Assembly (NCBI GenBank): GCA_947565185.1
Contig: CANODU010000001.1
Location: 1 to 64,000 of the forward strand
DNA length: 64,000 nucleotides
From: an uncultured Eggerthellaceae bacterium
GTDB lineage: Bacteria > Actinomycetota > Coriobacteriia > Coriobacteriales > Eggerthellaceae
Reading direction: 5' to 3'
The translations under genes and the position numbers were made by a program. This document shows, piece after piece, positions 47,753 to 58,758 of this stretch. The first letter of the stretch is position 1, and each line of letters opens with the position of its first letter. The notes beneath the pieces were generated by a model that was not told the DNA's origin, did not search any database, and saw only the letters and a program-made list of their open reading frames with translations.

Positions 47753-49087
47753 GTGGAAGCCAAGATAGAGAAGCTGGAAGATAACAAGGTCAAAGCGCAG
47801 ATCACAGCCGATGCGAAGGAGGTCGATAGCTTCGTATCCAAGACGTACAAGACGCTTGCACGCCAGTATTCGTTCCCGGGCTTTCGCAAGGGCAAAGCGC
47901 CTCGTCCCGTCATCGACAATGCGGTCGGGCGCGAAGCAGTGCTCGCTTCTGCCACCGAGGATGTGGTGAATGCTCTTTGGCCGAAGGTGGTCGAAGAGGA
48001 GCGCCTCTATCCGGTGGCATCCCCTGATTTCGGCGACGTGGGTGCAGCTGCGCCGGGCGAGCCCTTCACCTTCGAGGTGACCGTGGCCGTGAAGCCCGAA
48101 CTGGAGCTCTCCTCCTATGATCCCGTCGAGGTGGAAGTGCCCGTCAGCTACGCCACCAAGGTGGAGGTGGATTCTCAGATCCAGGCTCTGGTGGATCATT
48201 ACAAGACCTATGAGAATGCCTCTGCGGCTACGAAGCTCACTGCAGAGCGCGCTGCTGATCTGAACATCCAGGCTACCAAAGAAGATGGCCAGGTCATCGA
48301 TGCTCTGACCAGCGATTCGCTTCTCTACAACCTGGGCACGGGGCTGTATTCCGAAGCCTTGGATGCAGAGCTTGAGGGCATCAAGAAGGGGGAGGAGCGC
48401 GCCTTCACCGTAAGCGTCCCGCAAGACGAGAGCGCCATGCTCATGGCTGACCTTGCCGGGCAGGATGTCTCCTTCAAGGTGGTTTGCAATGTGGTCAAGA
48501 AGGAGGAGGCTCCCAAGCTCACTGACGAATGGGTCAAAGAGACGTTGGGCTTTGACACGGTGGAGGACCTCACCCATGAGATCACGGAATCCATCGAGCA
48601 GCAAAAGGCCCAGGTCATTCCGCAGATCAAAGAGAACAATTGCGCCCTGCAGCTGATCGAGCGCGTGCAGGGGGATGTGCCGGCTGCCATGGCGGAGCAG
48701 GTTGAGTCAGAGCTTCTGCAGGACTTCTTCGCACAGCTTCAGCGTGCGAACATGAGCTTCGATGCCTATCTCATGCAGAAGGGCATCGACAACGCGGAGT
48801 TCAAAGAGGATGTCAAGCGCCAGGCCGCAGATGAGGCCAAGCGCGAGCTTGCTTTGGATGCGTGGGCGCGCCATAAGGGCATCGAGGCTACCGACGAGGA
48901 CATCACGCTGGAGTTCGAGCGCGCTGGTTTGGATGATCCGAAGAAGACCGAACGCGAATGGCGCGAGAGCGGTCGCCTCTATCTGATCCGCGAGGGCCTG
49001 ATCCGCTCCAAGGCCATGGCTGATGTCCTTGAGAGCGCGAAGGTCACCGAGGTGGACCTCTCTGATAAGGATGCCGACGAAGCGTAG
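47753..49087 (+). CDS. tig: Trigger factor
   Basis: Trigger factor is the ribosome-bound chaperone. The N-terminal ribosome-binding domain carries the FRK signature in FPGFRKGKAPRPVIDNAVGREAV (residues about 40-65), and the C-terminal helical domain is normal (LTDEWVKETLGFDTVEDL onward). The middle FKBP-type domain is present by position but lacks the usual FEGG and IPGFE active-site segments (here DALTSDS and YSEALDAEL), so prolyl isomerase activity is doubtful. GTG 47,753 with GAAGGGA upstream gives 444 residues. tig-clpP-clpX is the usual order. Confidence 0.92.
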   Translation: MEAKIEKLEDNKVKAQITADAKEVDSFVSKTYKTLARQYSFPGFRKGKAPRPVIDNAVGREAVLASATEDVVNALWPKVVEEERLYPVASPDFGDVGAAAPGEPFTFEVTVAVKPELELSSYDPVEVEVPVSYATKVEVDSQIQALVDHYKTYENASAATKLTAERAADLNIQATKEDGQVIDALTSDSLLYNLGTGLYSEALDAELEGIKKGEERAFTVSVPQDESAMLMADLAGQDVSFKVVCNVVKKEEAPKLTDEWVKETLGFDTVEDLTHEITESIEQQKAQVIPQIKENNCALQLIERVQGDVPAAMAEQVESELLQDFFAQLQRANMSFDAYLMQKGIDNAEFKEDVKRQAADEAKRELALDAWARHKGIEATDEDITLEFERAGLDDPKKTEREWRESGRLYLIREGLIRSKAMADVLESAKVTEVDLSDKDADEA

Positions 49088-49171
49088 CAGCTGTTCATCA
49101 TCTGCCGTTGGCGATCTTGAGGGATGCCCGTCGGCAGTGGCCATGGAAATTGTGGATATGCCCGGGTTCCC

Positions 49172-49200
49172 TTGCAATACTGGAACAAATGTATCATAGT
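49172..49200 (+). promoter_or_regulatory. Putative promoter of clpP
   Basis: TTGCAA (49,172-49,177) and CATAGT (49,195-49,200) are 17 bases apart; an overlapping TATCAT at 49,192 would give only 14. It lies 50 bases before the clpP start. Confidence 0.45.
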
Positions 49201-49252
49201 GTCACAAACATCTGACGGGCGCGAAAGGCGTCCAAAGCGAAAGCGAGGAATC

Positions 49253-49855
49253 ATGGGCATCGAAGTAGCGAAGAACGCGTTGATACCGTATGTCATCGAG
49301 CAGTCTCCGCGAGGCGAGCGCAGCTATGACATCTATTCGCGCCTCTTGAATGACCGCATCGTCTTTCTGGGAGAGCAGATCGACGATCATGTGGCCAATT
49401 CAGTGGTGGCGCAGCTGCTGCATCTGGAGAGCGCTGATCCTGAGAAGGATATCTCGCTCTATATCAACTCCCCGGGCGGGTCTGTCACGGCAGGCTTGGG
49501 CATCCTGGACACGATGAACTTCATCAAGTGCGACGTGTCCACCATCTGCATCGGCGAATGCGCTTCCATGGCGGCGGTCTTGCTGTCATCAGGCGCGAAG
49601 GGCAAGCGCTATTGCCTGCCAAACTCCATGGTGCTGATCCATCAGCCCTTGGGCGGTGCGCAAGGCCAGCAGACAGAGATCGCCATCGTGGCTGACTTCA
49701 TGCTGAAGACGCGCAAGCAGCTGAACAAGATCCTGGCGGATAACACCGGTCAGAGCATCGAGCGCATCCAGGCAGATACGGAGCGCGACAACTACATGAC
49801 CGCAGAGCAGGCGAAGGATTACGGATTGGTGGATGAGATCATCACCCATCACTAG
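49253..49855 (+). CDS. clpP: ATP-dependent Clp protease proteolytic subunit
   Basis: ClpP is the serine protease barrel that works with ClpX. The 200 residues contain [22 protein letters not shown], the nucleophile Ser105 ([11 protein letters not shown]), His130 ([10 protein letters not shown]) and the C-terminal YGLVDEI. ATG 49,253 is preceded by GCGAGGAA; a longer in-frame start from 49,124 has no family counterpart. The short N-terminal propeptide region ([21 protein letters not shown]) is typical. Confidence 0.95.
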   Translation: MGIEVAKNALIPYVIEQSPRGERSYDIYSRLLNDRIVFLGEQIDDHVANSVVAQLLHLESADPEKDISLYINSPGGSVTAGLGILDTMNFIKCDVSTICIGECASMAAVLLSSGAKGKRYCLPNSMVLIHQPLGGAQGQQTEIAIVADFMLKTRKQLNKILADNTGQSIERIQADTERDNYMTAEQAKDYGLVDEIITHH

Positions 49856-49901
49856 AGCCTTCTTCGCCGCTCGCATCCCAGAGGTGCGCTTGACGCAACC
49901 G

Positions 49902-49958
49902 CTGACAGCCCTGTGGCAACGCTATAATCTGTGGCGCCAAGGATAGCCTCCTTGGCGC
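49902..49958 (+). promoter_or_regulatory. clpX promoter with a downstream 10-bp hairpin
   Basis: CTGACA (49,902-49,907) and TATAAT (49,923-49,928) are 15 bases apart. Immediately after the -10, GCGCCAAGGA (49,934-49,943) pairs perfectly with TCCTTGGCGC (49,949-49,958) across TAGCC. The position, at or just past the expected transcription start, suits either an operator or a 5'-end stem. It is not the CIRCE sequence. Confidence 0.5.
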
Positions 49959-50003
49959 TGCTCATGTAAAGGCTCAACGACCCCGAGATCTCAAGAGAGA
50001 GAA

Positions 50004-51401
<1,398 letters not shown>

Positions 51402-51434
51402 GCGGCGCCACGATGAGGGGATGAGGCGAAGAGC

Positions 51435-54098
51435 ATGGCTCAAGCGGTGACAGAGGCAGAACAGTACGCGGCGTGGGAGCGCCCCATCTTCGAAGCATGG
51501 ATGGCAAGCGGATATTTCTTGCGGACTCCTGGCTTCGGGGAGCATGCCGATGAGTCCTACACCATCGTCATCCCGCCTCCCAATGTGACCGGCGTGCTGC
51601 ATATGGGCCATGCTCTCAATGACACCATCCAGGACGCATGCATCCGTCGCGCCCGCATGCGCGGTTTCCAGACTCGCTGGATCCTGGGCACGGACCATGC
51701 TGGCATCGCTACCCAGACGAAGGTGGACAAGCGCTTGGCCGAGCAAGGCATCAATCGGCGCGAGATAGGGCGTGAGGCGTTCATCGAAGAGTGCCAGAAG
51801 TGGCGCGACCAGTATGGGACCACCATCGTCAATCAGATCAAGGCCATGGGCTGCAGCTGTGATTACGCCCATGAGCAGTTCACCATGAGCCCTGAGTTCT
51901 CGCTGGCTGTACGGAAGCTGTTCGTGGATTGGTATCACAAGGACATCATCTATCGCGGCAAGCGCATCGTGAACTGGTGCCCGCATTGCACGACAGCCAT
52001 CGCCGATGACGAAGCGGAATACGACGATGAGGCGGGGCATCTGTGGTACCTTCGCTATCCTTTGGAAGAGCCTGTTGAGGGCATATCCTCTCTCGTCGTC
52101 GCCACCACGCGTCCGGAGACCATGCTGGGAGACACCGGCGTGGCCGTGAGCCCATCGGATGAGCGCTACGCATCGCTCGTGGGCAAGAACGTCATCTTGC
52201 CCATCGTGGATCGCGTCGTGCCCATCTTCGCTGATTTCCATGTGGATGCTGAATTCGGCACCGGTGCTGTCAAGGTGACGCCGGCCCATGACCCGAACGA
52301 TTTCGCCATGGGAGCGCGCGCGGGCCTTGAGACGGTGAACATCTTCGACGAGACGGCGCATGTGGTGGAAGGCTTCGGGCGCTTCAGCGGCATGAGCAGA
52401 GATGAGGCACGCGCTGAGGTCGTGCGCACCTTCGAAGAGCTGGGGCTCCTTGACCATACCGAAGACATCAGCCATGCGGTCATGCACTGCTATCGGTGCC
52501 ATAACACGCTGGAGCCGTGGCTTTCCGAGCAATGGTTCGTGGACGTGTCATCGCTCAAGGGGCCTGCGCGCGAAGCGGTGGAATCCGGCAACGTCGCATT
52601 CCATCCTGAGCGGTGGTCCCAGGTCTATCTGGATTGGCTGGAGAACCTGAAGGATTGGTGCATCTCGCGTCAGCTGTGGTGGGGCCATCGCATCCCGGTC
52701 TTCTACTGCGATGCGTGCGGGTGGACCGATGCGCTCCTTGAGGATGTGGATGTCTGCCCTGTTTGCGGCCAGCCGGTGCGCCAGGACGAGGACGTGCTGG
52801 ACACCTGGTTCTCCTCCCAGCTGTGGCCCTTCGCCACGCAAGGGTGGGGGGAGCAAGGCCCTGATGCGCCAGAGCTTGTGCGCTTCTATCCCACGCAGGT
52901 GCTCTCCACGGCTCGCGACATCATGGGCCTGTGGGTGGCGCGCATGGTGATGGCCTCGGAATACTGCATGGGCCAGATACCCTTCCAAGACGTCATCATC
53001 CATCCCACCGTCATGGGTGCAGACGGCAAGCCCATGAGCAAATCGCGCGGCAACGGCATAGACCCCATGGAGCTCATGGCAGACTATGGCGCTGATGCCA
53101 TGCGCTTCGGCCTCATATCCCAGGTGACGGGGTCGCAGGCCATGCGCTTCGACTACAAGAAGATCGAAGCGGCGCGCAACTTCGCGAACAAGATCAAGAA
53201 TGCTGCTCGCTTCGTCCAGATGAACCTGGATGGCTTCACGCCGGGTGCACCTGAGATCGCAACCGATGCGGACCGCTGGATGTTCTCGCGCTTGGCGCAT
53301 GCGGTGGCCGCCATCGATGAAGCCTACGATGCCTTCGAATTCAGCGAGATGGCTCGGGAGCTGTACACGTTCATCTGGAATGAGCTGTGCGACTGGTATA
53401 TCGAATTCTCGAAGAGCCGCCTGCGCTCAGAGGATGGCGCTGATCGCCTGTCTTGCCAGCGCAACCTCGTGTTCTTGTTGGATCAGACGCTGCGCCTCTT
53501 GCATCCGGTGATGCCCTTCATCACAGAGCGCATCTATGCGGATCTGCCCCATGCCCAAGAGGGACCGGACATGCTCATCGCAGCACCCTGGCCTTCCGCT
53601 GCAAGCCTTGCATCCTTTGCAGACGAAGAGGCCGAACGGCGCATCCAGGCGGTCATCGCGGTGGTGGGTGCCGTGCGGTCTGCGCGTTCGCGCTATGGCG
53701 TCTCTCCCAAGGAAGAGCTCAGCGTCACCGTCAAGGCTTCCGCTGATCTGGCCAGCCTCATCCTCTCGCAAGCCCCCCTCATCGCCTCTCTCGCATCCGT
53801 CTCCCAGCTGGATGCGTCACCGGATGCGGTCAAGCCCGAAGATGGCGTGGTGGGCATCTTGGCTGACATGGAGGTCTACACGGATATGGCAGGGCTCGTG
53901 GATCTTGCGCATGAGCGGGAGAAGCTGGCGCGCGAGCGGGAGAAGCTGGCGCGCGACCGAGAGAAGCTGGATAAGAAGCTTGCCAATCCGGGATTCTTGG
54001 CGAAAGCGGCTCCTGAGATCATCGAGAAGGACACCTTGAAGCGCGATGACCTCATCTCCCAGCTTGAGCGCATCGACGCGCAGCTGGCGCAGATGTGA
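51435..54098 (+). CDS. valS: Valyl-tRNA synthetase
   Basis: This class I synthetase charges tRNA-Val. The 887 residues contain PPPNVTGVLHMGHAL (HMGH 56-59), TTRPETMLGDTGVAV in the editing domain, WCISRQLWWGHRIPV, DVLDTWFSSQLWPF and the KMSKS equivalent PMSKS (533-537). The C-terminal tRNA-binding coiled coil has a duplicated REKLA unit (REKLAREREKLARDREKLD) and ends KKLANPGFLAKAAPEI. It follows clpX by 33 bases; I see no T-box in that gap. Confidence 0.95.
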   Translation: MAQAVTEAEQYAAWERPIFEAWMASGYFLRTPGFGEHADESYTIVIPPPNVTGVLHMGHALNDTIQDACIRRARMRGFQTRWILGTDHAGIATQTKVDKRLAEQGINRREIGREAFIEECQKWRDQYGTTIVNQIKAMGCSCDYAHEQFTMSPEFSLAVRKLFVDWYHKDIIYRGKRIVNWCPHCTTAIADDEAEYDDEAGHLWYLRYPLEEPVEGISSLVVATTRPETMLGDTGVAVSPSDERYASLVGKNVILPIVDRVVPIFADFHVDAEFGTGAVKVTPAHDPNDFAMGARAGLETVNIFDETAHVVEGFGRFSGMSRDEARAEVVRTFEELGLLDHTEDISHAVMHCYRCHNTLEPWLSEQWFVDVSSLKGPAREAVESGNVAFHPERWSQVYLDWLENLKDWCISRQLWWGHRIPVFYCDACGWTDALLEDVDVCPVCGQPVRQDEDVLDTWFSSQLWPFATQGWGEQGPDAPELVRFYPTQVLSTARDIMGLWVARMVMASEYCMGQIPFQDVIIHPTVMGADGKPMSKSRGNGIDPMELMADYGADAMRFGLISQVTGSQAMRFDYKKIEAARNFANKIKNAARFVQMNLDGFTPGAPEIATDADRWMFSRLAHAVAAIDEAYDAFEFSEMARELYTFIWNELCDWYIEFSKSRLRSEDGADRLSCQRNLVFLLDQTLRLLHPVMPFITERIYADLPHAQEGPDMLIAAPWPSAASLASFADEEAERRIQAVIAVVGAVRSARSRYGVSPKEELSVTVKASADLASLILSQAPLIASLASVSQLDASPDAVKPEDGVVGILADMEVYTDMAGLVDLAHEREKLAREREKLARDREKLDKKLANPGFLAKAAPEIIEKDTLKRDDLISQLERIDAQLAQM

Positions 54099-54183
54099 GG
54101 GGTAGGCGGTCAAGCATCCAGGGCGTGCAATCCCATGCGCTATAATCACGTGACGCACTGAAGGAGCATCAGGGAGTAAAGAC

Positions 54184-54696
54184 ATGAGCGAGCTGGTTTC
54201 ACAGATCTGGACACCGCAGATGCAGGCTGCATTCACCGTGGTCATCGTCTTGCTGGTCGTCCTCTATGTCCTGTCCATCGTCTGGGTGGTGCGCGATGCC
54301 TACCTGCGCGGCGCATCGTGGTACATCTGGGCCATCGTCGCCTTGGTGCCCATCGTCGGCGTCATCGCCTACTGTCTGTTGCGTCCGCCGATGCTGCGCA
54401 TCGACAAGGATGAGCAGGAGCTGGAAGTGGCGCTCAAACAGCGCGAGCTGATGAAGTATGGCGAATGCGCCACCTGCGGCTATCCGGTCCAGATGGACTA
54501 TGTGCTCTGCCCGAACTGCCACACGCAGCTGAAGAACCTCTGCTCGCATTGCGAGAAGGCCCTCGAGCCTGCATGGACCATCTGCCCCTACTGCGCAACG
54601 CCGGTGGGTGGCGTTTCCAAGAGCCGGTCCACGTCCTCTTCGCGTCCGCGGCGTCGGACGCATGCGGAAAGGTCTCACGCGTCCTCTGAGGCATGA
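54184..54696 (+). CDS. Zinc-ribbon membrane protein of unknown function
   Basis: The 170-residue product has two adjacent membrane helices (about 15-37 and 46-66, separated by VRDAYLRGASWY). A short charged helix and a double zinc ribbon follow (CATCGYP..CPNC and CSHC..CPYC, residues about 97-141), and then a basic Ser/Arg tail. Similar proteins are labelled zinc ribbon or PLDc_N-like. A TATAAT at 54,141-54,146 and AAGGAG upstream show independent expression. No function is assigned. Confidence 0.75.
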   Translation: MSELVSQIWTPQMQAAFTVVIVLLVVLYVLSIVWVVRDAYLRGASWYIWAIVALVPIVGVIAYCLLRPPMLRIDKDEQELEVALKQRELMKYGECATCGYPVQMDYVLCPNCHTQLKNLCSHCEKALEPAWTICPYCATPVGGVSKSRSTSSSRPRRRTHAERSHASSEA

Positions 54697-54727
54697 GATG
54701 CAGGGTATCTCATTCATGGATCATGAG

Positions 54728-54772
54728 GAAGAGGTGCAGGTTCGCTTGCACCTCTTCTCTTGTGCGAACCTG
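54728..54772 (+). promoter_or_regulatory. Overlapping alternative hairpins before thrS
   Basis: GAAGAGGTGCA (54,728-54,738) pairs with TGCACCTCTTC (54,747-54,757), an 11-bp stem followed by TCTTG, which could terminate the preceding gene. CAGGTTCGC (54,737-54,745) can instead pair with GCGAACCTG (54,764-54,772). The two helices cannot form together, an attenuator-like layout about 100 bases before thrS. Confidence 0.5.
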
Positions 54773-54876
54773 ACAGGTATCATGCAATGATCCGATGAGC
54801 GCCTTGGGTCAGTCAACGGCCCAGGGATGAGTGCGCAGGTGCTTTGTTCGCACCCGGTGCAGAAAGGAACGCTAGC

Positions 54877-56790
54877 ATGAAGATCAACCTCCCCGACGGA
54901 AGCGTCAAAGAGATCCAGGATGGTGCCACGGTTGCGGATGTGGCTGCCTCCATCGGAAGCGGCCTTGCGAAAGCCGCCCTCGCTGGCAAGATTGACGGTG
55001 CTTTCGCGGATCTGACTACTCCCGTGCCTGACGGCGCTCTCGTTGAGATCATCACCGACCGGTCCCCTGAAGCTCTGGACATCATGCGCCACTCCGCTGC
55101 ACATGTGATGGCAGAGGCGGTCCAAGAGCTCTTCCCCGGAGCTCAGATTGGCTTCGGCCCGCAGACCGAAGATGGCTTCTTCTATGACTTCGCGTTAGAG
55201 CAGCCCCTCTCCACCGATGATTTCCCAGCCATCGAAGCGAAGATGGCAGAGATCGTGAAGCGCGATGAGCCGTTCGTGCGCGAAGTGGTCACGCGCGAAG
55301 AAGCGAAGGAGCTCTTCAAGGACCAGCGTTTGAAATCAGAGCATATCGATGACCTGCCAGCGGATGAGGAGATCATCATCCGACGTCACGGGGACTTCGT
55401 GGATCTCTGTTCCGGCCCCCATGTGCCTTCAGCGGGCAAGATCGGTGCCTTCAAGCTGATGAAGACGGCAGGCGCGTATTGGAAGGGCGACGCTGACAAT
55501 GAGATGCTCACGCGCGTCTACGGTACGGCCTTCTTCAAGAAGAAGGATCTGGATGCCTACCTCACGCGCCTCGAAGAGGCTGAGAAGCGCGATCATCGCA
55601 AGCTGGGACGGGAGCTGGGCATCTACATGATGGATCCCATGGCCGGCGTGGGGCTGCCCATGTACTTGCCCAAGGGTGCGCGCGTCATCCGCACGATGCA
55701 AGAGTGGCTCCGACGGGATCTGTACGAGCGCGGCTATGAAGAGGTCATCACCCCGCACATCTACAACGCGGATGTCTGGAAGACCAGCGGTCACTACGGC
55801 TTCTACAAGGACAACATGTACTTCTTCGAGATCAACGAGGGGACCGAAGAGGATCCACGTCCATCCGAATACGGCGTGAAGCCCATGAATTGCCCGGGTC
55901 ACGTGATGCTCTATAAGAACGAGCTGCATTCCTATCGCGATCTGCCCCTGCGCTATTTCGAATTCGGCACCGTCTATCGCCATGAGATGTCCGGCGTGGT
56001 GCATGGCCTTCTGCGCGCTCGCGGGTTCACGCAAGATGATGCGCATGTGTTCTGCACCAAGGAGCAGGTGGTGGATGAGGTCGTTGCCATCCTGGACCTG
56101 GTGGATCACATCATGTCCACGTTCGGCTTCTCCTACGAGGCTGAGATCTCCACGCGCCCCGACAAATCCATCGGCACCGACGAGATGTGGGAATACGCCA
56201 CGAACGCGCTCAAGGAAGCGTGTGCCAAGCACGACCTGGCCTACGATATCAACGAAGGGGATGGCGCCTTCTATGGTCCGAAGATCGACATCAAGGTGAA
56301 GGATGCCATCGGGCGCACGTGGCAGTGCTCCACGGTGCAGATCGACTTCAACATGCCAGAGCGCTTCGATCTGACCTATCGTGCACAGGATAATACGGAG
56401 AAGCGCCCTTGGATGCTCCATCGCGCCATCTTCGGTTCCATCGAACGGTTCTTGGGGATCTTGATCGAGCACTATGCAGGTGCGCTGCCGCTGTGGCTCG
56501 CGCCAGTGCAGGTGGCCGTCATCCCCATCGCTGACCGCCACAAGGAGGCTGCAGAGGAGTTCGCGGGCGAGCTGCGCGGCGTAGGTGGTCGCGTTGAAGT
56601 CTATGATCAGAACGAGCCCATGAAGGTGAAGATCGCGAAGGCTCAGCAGCAGAAGATCCCCTACATGGTGATCATGGGCGATGCGGAAGTGAAAGAGAAG
56701 TCCATCTCCGTGCGCGATCGCTCAGAGGGGGACTTGGGAAGGTGCGACCGCATGAGCTTCATCGACAAGATACGGGATGCAGCCCTCTAA
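54877..56790 (+). CDS. thrS: Threonyl-tRNA synthetase
   Basis: ThrRS is a class II synthetase. The 637 residues begin with a TGS domain (MKINLPDGSVKEIQDG), then the editing domain with HSAAHVMAEAV, RRHGDFVDLCSGPHVPS, and the catalytic core: YLPKGARVIRTMQEWLR, MNCPGHVMLYKNE, GVVHGLLRARGFTQDDAHVFC, GDGAFYGPKIDIKVKDAIGR. The anticodon domain ends the chain. ATG 54,877 with AGAAAGGAA upstream matches the family start; an earlier in-frame start would add 11 residues. Confidence 0.95.
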   Translation: MKINLPDGSVKEIQDGATVADVAASIGSGLAKAALAGKIDGAFADLTTPVPDGALVEIITDRSPEALDIMRHSAAHVMAEAVQELFPGAQIGFGPQTEDGFFYDFALEQPLSTDDFPAIEAKMAEIVKRDEPFVREVVTREEAKELFKDQRLKSEHIDDLPADEEIIIRRHGDFVDLCSGPHVPSAGKIGAFKLMKTAGAYWKGDADNEMLTRVYGTAFFKKKDLDAYLTRLEEAEKRDHRKLGRELGIYMMDPMAGVGLPMYLPKGARVIRTMQEWLRRDLYERGYEEVITPHIYNADVWKTSGHYGFYKDNMYFFEINEGTEEDPRPSEYGVKPMNCPGHVMLYKNELHSYRDLPLRYFEFGTVYRHEMSGVVHGLLRARGFTQDDAHVFCTKEQVVDEVVAILDLVDHIMSTFGFSYEAEISTRPDKSIGTDEMWEYATNALKEACAKHDLAYDINEGDGAFYGPKIDIKVKDAIGRTWQCSTVQIDFNMPERFDLTYRAQDNTEKRPWMLHRAIFGSIERFLGILIEHYAGALPLWLAPVQVAVIPIADRHKEAAEEFAGELRGVGGRVEVYDQNEPMKVKIAKAQQQKIPYMVIMGDAEVKEKSISVRDRSEGDLGRCDRMSFIDKIRDAAL

Positions 56791-56814
56791 GGAGACGCTC
56801 TTGAGCACGTGCCT

Positions 56815-58164
56815 TCAAGACGGGGTGTTCGCTCCCGTCTTGGGGGAATCCGCATCTGACATCTCGCGCTTGGACAGCACGTGCTGCGCGTGAGGGCGCT
56901 TAGCGCGCTCTAGCTGCAGATGCTGGTGCATGATGGGGAGGACGCGCTTCGGTTCATGGCGCATCTCGCGCACAGCGCGTCCCATCTCTGCATCGATGGT
57001 GTGCAGCGTGATCGATGCCAAGAAGGGCATCAGCAAGACCGTGATGCCGCCGGCTGCCACCAGCACGCTTGCCGCATCCTGGGTCATGGCTCCCGCCGCT
57101 GTTGCCACTGAGGTCACGGCTACGATGAGCGGGAGCGCCGTTGTGCAATACAGGGCGATGGTCGCCCTCACGCGCGGTGCCATGCCCCTGGATTCCTTGC
57201 AGAGGGATAGCGCTGCATAGATGGGGACCATGCGCACGAGCATGAGCGCCACGACGAAGATGACCAACAGCACCGGATCCGTGGCGACAGCGCTCGGGTC
57301 TATCTTCGTTCCGCTCACGACGAAGAATAGCGGCACGAAGAAGCCATAGCTGATGCCATGGAGCTTATGCTCGGTGGCGTCGTCACCTTCGGGCATGATG
57401 ACCCTGAGCACGAAGCCCGCAGCGAAGGCTCCCAGCACGATGTCCAAGCTGAACACGGCTGAGACGCATACGAGGCCTACCAGCAACAGGACCACAGCAC
57501 GCACCGTCATCTGCGCGTTCGTGTCGGCGTTCTCATGGATGAACCGGCTCCACCGGCTATCTACGCGCTTCAGGCTGGCAGGGATGAAAGCGGAAAGCAC
57601 GGCGATCCCTGCGAAGGCGATGAGGATGAGGCCTGTCATCCACATGCTGCGGCTGGAGAGCAGAAGCGCGATGGCGATCACCGGCCAGAGCTCTCCCCAG
57701 ACGCCATAGGCCACCACGCCATCCCCTATGCGCGTTCCGATGAGACCGCGCTCATGCAGGATGGGGACGATGGTCCCGTAGGCGGTCGTGGTGAGGCAGA
57801 TGGCAACGGAGAGATGGACGAGCGGCGCCTGCTCGAAACCGGGCCACGCGATGACGACGATCAAAGCGATGGCGAAGGTGATGAACCACGTGATGGATCC
57901 ATGTCGCCCCTGCGCACCGCGCATCTTCGCAGGTTCTATCTCATAGCCTGCCAACAGGAATAAGAATGCCAACCCCAGATCAGAGAGCAGGCTGATGGCA
58001 TCTCCCACCTCTATGACGCCGAGCACATTCGGCCCCAGCACCATGCCCACCACCAGCAGAAAGACCGTCTCGGGGATCAGCTTGTTCGGGATGAGCGCAG
58101 AGAGGAGCGGACAGGCAAATGATGCTCCCACGATGCAGAGCAGGGATATGAGCTCTTGTTCCAT
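56815..58164 (-). CDS. CPA2-family monovalent cation:proton antiporter
   Basis: The 449-residue membrane protein has about eleven to twelve helices and CPA2 (Kef/NapA-like) features: VFLLVVGMVLGPNVLGVI, LGLAFLFLLAGYEIEP, LTTTAYGTIVPILHERGLIG, VLGAFAAGFVLRVIMP and YGFFVPLFFVVSGTKIDP. There is no RCK or TrkA-N domain; the C-terminus is a roughly 65-residue hydrophilic tail. ATG 58,164 is chosen because GGAGAGGC precedes it; a GTG four codons earlier is the alternative. Ion specificity cannot be read from sequence. Confidence 0.87.
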   Translation of the reverse strand: MEQELISLLCIVGASFACPLLSALIPNKLIPETVFLLVVGMVLGPNVLGVIEVGDAISLLSDLGLAFLFLLAGYEIEPAKMRGAQGRHGSITWFITFAIALIVVIAWPGFEQAPLVHLSVAICLTTTAYGTIVPILHERGLIGTRIGDGVVAYGVWGELWPVIAIALLLSSRSMWMTGLILIAFAGIAVLSAFIPASLKRVDSRWSRFIHENADTNAQMTVRAVVLLLVGLVCVSAVFSLDIVLGAFAAGFVLRVIMPEGDDATEHKLHGISYGFFVPLFFVVSGTKIDPSAVATDPVLLVIFVVALMLVRMVPIYAALSLCKESRGMAPRVRATIALYCTTALPLIVAVTSVATAAGAMTQDAASVLVAAGGITVLLMPFLASITLHTIDAEMGRAVREMRHEPKRVLPIMHQHLQLERAKRPHAQHVLSKREMSDADSPKTGANTPS

Positions 58165-58354
58165 GCCTCTCCTCACCCATTGCGCATTCGGTCACCATGA
58201 TTGTATCGAACTCGCGGCAACGGCATTCTTGCGGTCTGGTTACGCATTCTCATTGTGCTCGGCATCTCATGCGCGTTTGAGAGAATGTGCACGTTACCAG
58301 AGAAGGCTTCAAAGCAAGCCTCTAAGAGATGTGCATGAAAGGGGAGACTGAACA

Positions 58355-58663
58355 ATGAGCGAAGTGATCTCGTCGAAGGACTTCCAATCGAAGGTGCTGG
58401 ACGCGGATAAGCCCGTTCTCGTGGACTTCTTCGCCACGTGGTGCGGCCCGTGCAAGAGGCTGGCCCCGGTCTTGGATGAAGTGGCTCAGGAGATGGCGGG
58501 GAAGGCCTATGTCTACAAGGTTGACATCGACCAGAGCCCTGACCTTGCAGCCAGCTATCGTGTGAACTCCGTGCCCACGCTCGTGCTCTTCGACAAGGGC
58601 ACCATCAAGAACAAGGTGTTGGGCGCTGTTCCGAAGCAGCAGCTGATGGGGATGTTCGCCTAG
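58355..58663 (+). CDS. trxA: Thioredoxin
   Basis: This is a small thiol-disulfide oxidoreductase. The 102 residues have the standard fold and active site FFATWCGPCK (Trp29-Cys30-Gly-Pro-Cys33) and the cis-proline segment VNSVPTLVLF. AAAGGGGAG precedes the start. It sits 95 bases before trxB, its likely reductase, forming a compact redox pair. Confidence 0.96.
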   Translation: MSEVISSKDFQSKVLDADKPVLVDFFATWCGPCKRLAPVLDEVAQEMAGKAYVYKVDIDQSPDLAASYRVNSVPTLVLFDKGTIKNKVLGAVPKQQLMGMFA

Positions 58664-58680
58664 AGCGCCCCTTGGCAAGG

Positions 58681-58728
58681 AGCAACGGTGCAGGCCTGTG
58701 TCTTTCGGATGCAGGCCTCTTCGTTGCT
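58681..58728. repeat. Hairpin between trxA and trxB
   Basis: AGCAACG (58,681-58,687) pairs with CGTTGCT (58,722-58,728). Inside it, two AGGCCT hexamers (58,692-58,697 and 58,713-58,718) also pair. It could limit read-through or stabilise the trxA message; no T-run follows. Confidence 0.5.
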
Positions 58729-58758
58729 GGGGATCGGATAAGGAGAGGACGGAGCGCC